Shown: piece by piece, positions 5,160-5,887 of the stretch
Layout of the letters: every line of letters begins with the position of its first letter
Numbering within the stretch: position 1 is the first letter of the stretch
Origin: an uncultured Lachnospiraceae bacterium
Lineage (GTDB): Bacteria; Bacillota_A; Clostridia; Lachnospirales; Lachnospiraceae
DNA length: 5,887 nucleotides
Direction: 5' to 3'
NCBI GenBank assembly: GCA_905200565.1
Contig: CAJKKX010000166.1
Span: forward strand, 1-5,887
The notes under the pieces: model-generated
Told to the model about the DNA's origin: nothing
The model's input: only the letters and a program-made list of their open reading frames with translations
The model's database searches: none
Position numbers and translations under genes: made by a program

Positions 5160-5179
5160 GACGTATAAGGAGAGAAATC

Positions 5180-5803
5180 ATGGATGGAATTATTTTTGAT
5201 GTAGACGGAACAATCTGGGATTCTACAGATGTGGTTGCCGTTGCCTATAACCGCACGATCAGCGAAAACACTGATCTGCCGGTCCGTGTGACGCCGGATG
5301 ATCTAAAGCAGCTTTTCGGAAAACCGATGGATGTGATTTTTTCCACGCTGCTCCCGTCCATCCCCTATGAGCGCCAGCGCGCGCTCGCAGAAATGTGTTT
5401 CAGGCAGGAGCATGCGGAGCTTGAGAAAAAGCCGGGCACGGTATACGAAGGACTGGAGGAAGCCTTAAAAGCGCTCTCTGCAAAGTACCCGCTCTACATT
5501 GTAAGCAACTGTCAGCTCGGCTATATCGAGCTGCTTTTCCGAAAAACCGGTTACGGCAAATATTTTAAAGATCATCTCTGCTTCGGACAGACCGGCACCT
5601 CCAAGGGACAGTCCATCCTGCGGCTGATGCGCGAAAATAGTCTGACAGATCCGGTGTATGTTGGCGATACCCAGGGCGACGCCGACGCCTGCAGGGAAGC
5701 CGGGATTCCCTTCGTCTTTGCAGAATACGGATTTGGCAGTGTGGAAAACCCGGATTTCCGGATCAGACGACCGGCGGATCTCGTAACATTATTTGCACAA
5801 TAA
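5180..5803 (+). CDS. HAD-superfamily phosphatase (phosphoglycolate phosphatase-like, subfamily IA)
   Basis: 207 aa, complete. The ATG has AAGGAGA (5167-5173) 6 nt upstream. All four HAD motifs are present: motif I DVDGTIWDS with nucleophile D7 and D9; motif II IVSN with S109; motif III K142 in TSKGQ; motif IV VGDTQGDADA with D163 and D167 for Mg2+. The helical segment at about 16-82 is the C1-type cap of subfamily I, which sets substrate choice. Such proteins dephosphorylate small metabolites (phosphoglycolate, sugar phosphates, nucleotides). Beta-phosphoglucomutase is a relative worth considering beside a glucosidase, but motif I here has Ile-Trp where those enzymes usually read DLDGVI-x-D, so a phosphatase is more likely. 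It is cytosolic with no signal or membrane segment. The gene is separated from the glucosidase by a terminator-like structure, so it is either a read-through distal gene or independently transcribed; I see no convincing promoter of its own. Substrate cannot be assigned from sequence. Confidence 0.88.
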   Translation: MDGIIFDVDGTIWDSTDVVAVAYNRTISENTDLPVRVTPDDLKQLFGKPMDVIFSTLLPSIPYERQRALAEMCFRQEHAELEKKPGTVYEGLEEALKALSAKYPLYIVSNCQLGYIELLFRKTGYGKYFKDHLCFGQTGTSKGQSILRLMRENSLTDPVYVGDTQGDADACREAGIPFVFAEYGFGSVENPDFRIRRPADLVTLFAQ

Positions 5804-5807
5804 TTAT

Positions 5808-5856
5808 AGAAAACAGTCTACGCTTTCTGAGCACGCTTTCCCGGCGTTTTCTTATT
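5808..5856 (+). terminator. Weak terminator-like inverted repeat after the HAD gene
   Basis: AGAAAAC (5808-5814) and GTTTTCT (5846-5852) are perfect complements around a 31-nt interval. Nested near the 3' side, ACGC/GCGT (5833-5836, 5844-5847) forms a short hairpin running into TTTTCTTATTT. The interval also holds the 8-base direct repeat ACGCTTTC (5820-5827, 5833-5840). Placement right after the stop codon suggests termination, but the GC stem is short. The remaining bases to 5887 are AT-rich with no gene. Confidence 0.4.
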
Positions 5857-5887
5857 TAAGTATATATAAAATACAATATTTAATAAG

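Noticed and set aside
1..5887. CRISPR array, transposon ends, tRNA or phage attachment site
   Set aside because: No regularly spaced repeats, cloverleaf sequence, transposase or integrase fragments were seen on either strand.

Overview
The window looks like chromosomal DNA of a gut-type Firmicute, most likely a Lachnospiraceae/Clostridia member. The grounds are strong AAGGAGG-type ribosome binding sites, secreted proteins with Glu/Ala/Thr-rich linkers, family resemblance of the gene products and balanced GC. This placement is inference from style and gene content, not from a marker gene. No transposase, phage gene, tRNA, rRNA or CRISPR array is visible.

Left half (1-2153, minus strand): a cobalamin-controlled transcription unit, read right to left. 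A consensus sigma-A promoter (-35 TTGTAC, 17-bp spacer, -10 TATGAT) drives a leader holding a well-conserved cobalamin (B12) riboswitch aptamer. A perfect 10-bp hairpin with a T-rich tail follows (intrinsic terminator, 1812-1850), then about 165 nt of further leader. Next comes a 340-aa CbiK-family sirohydrochlorin cobaltochelatase with a Sec signal peptide. Its likely operon partner, cut by the window edge, is a small lipoprotein whose C-terminal domain resembles the heme-binding NEAT fold. Both proteins carry similar Glu/Ala/Thr linkers, and their DNA shares a 29-nt near-identical block. Together they suggest an extracytoplasmic tetrapyrrole, corrinoid or cobalt handling system that is shut off when B12 is plentiful.

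Right half (2154-5887, plus strand): a carbohydrate module. An AraC-family regulator (cupin plus double HTH) precedes a GH13 subfamily-31-like alpha-glucosidase of 555 aa with a complete catalytic site (D199/E256/D329) and calcium loop. Its promoter region has a -10 but no good -35, and a direct repeat spaced about two helical turns apart sits where an AraC-type activator would bind. A large terminator nested in a longer inverted repeat separates the glucosidase from a 207-aa HAD-superfamily phosphatase with all four HAD motifs. The last 84 bases hold a weak terminator-like inverted repeat and AT-rich sequence with no gene.

The two halves are transcribed divergently from the 2118-2337 region and appear functionally independent. 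The most interesting element is the B12-riboswitch-controlled exported chelatase with its NEAT-like lipoprotein.
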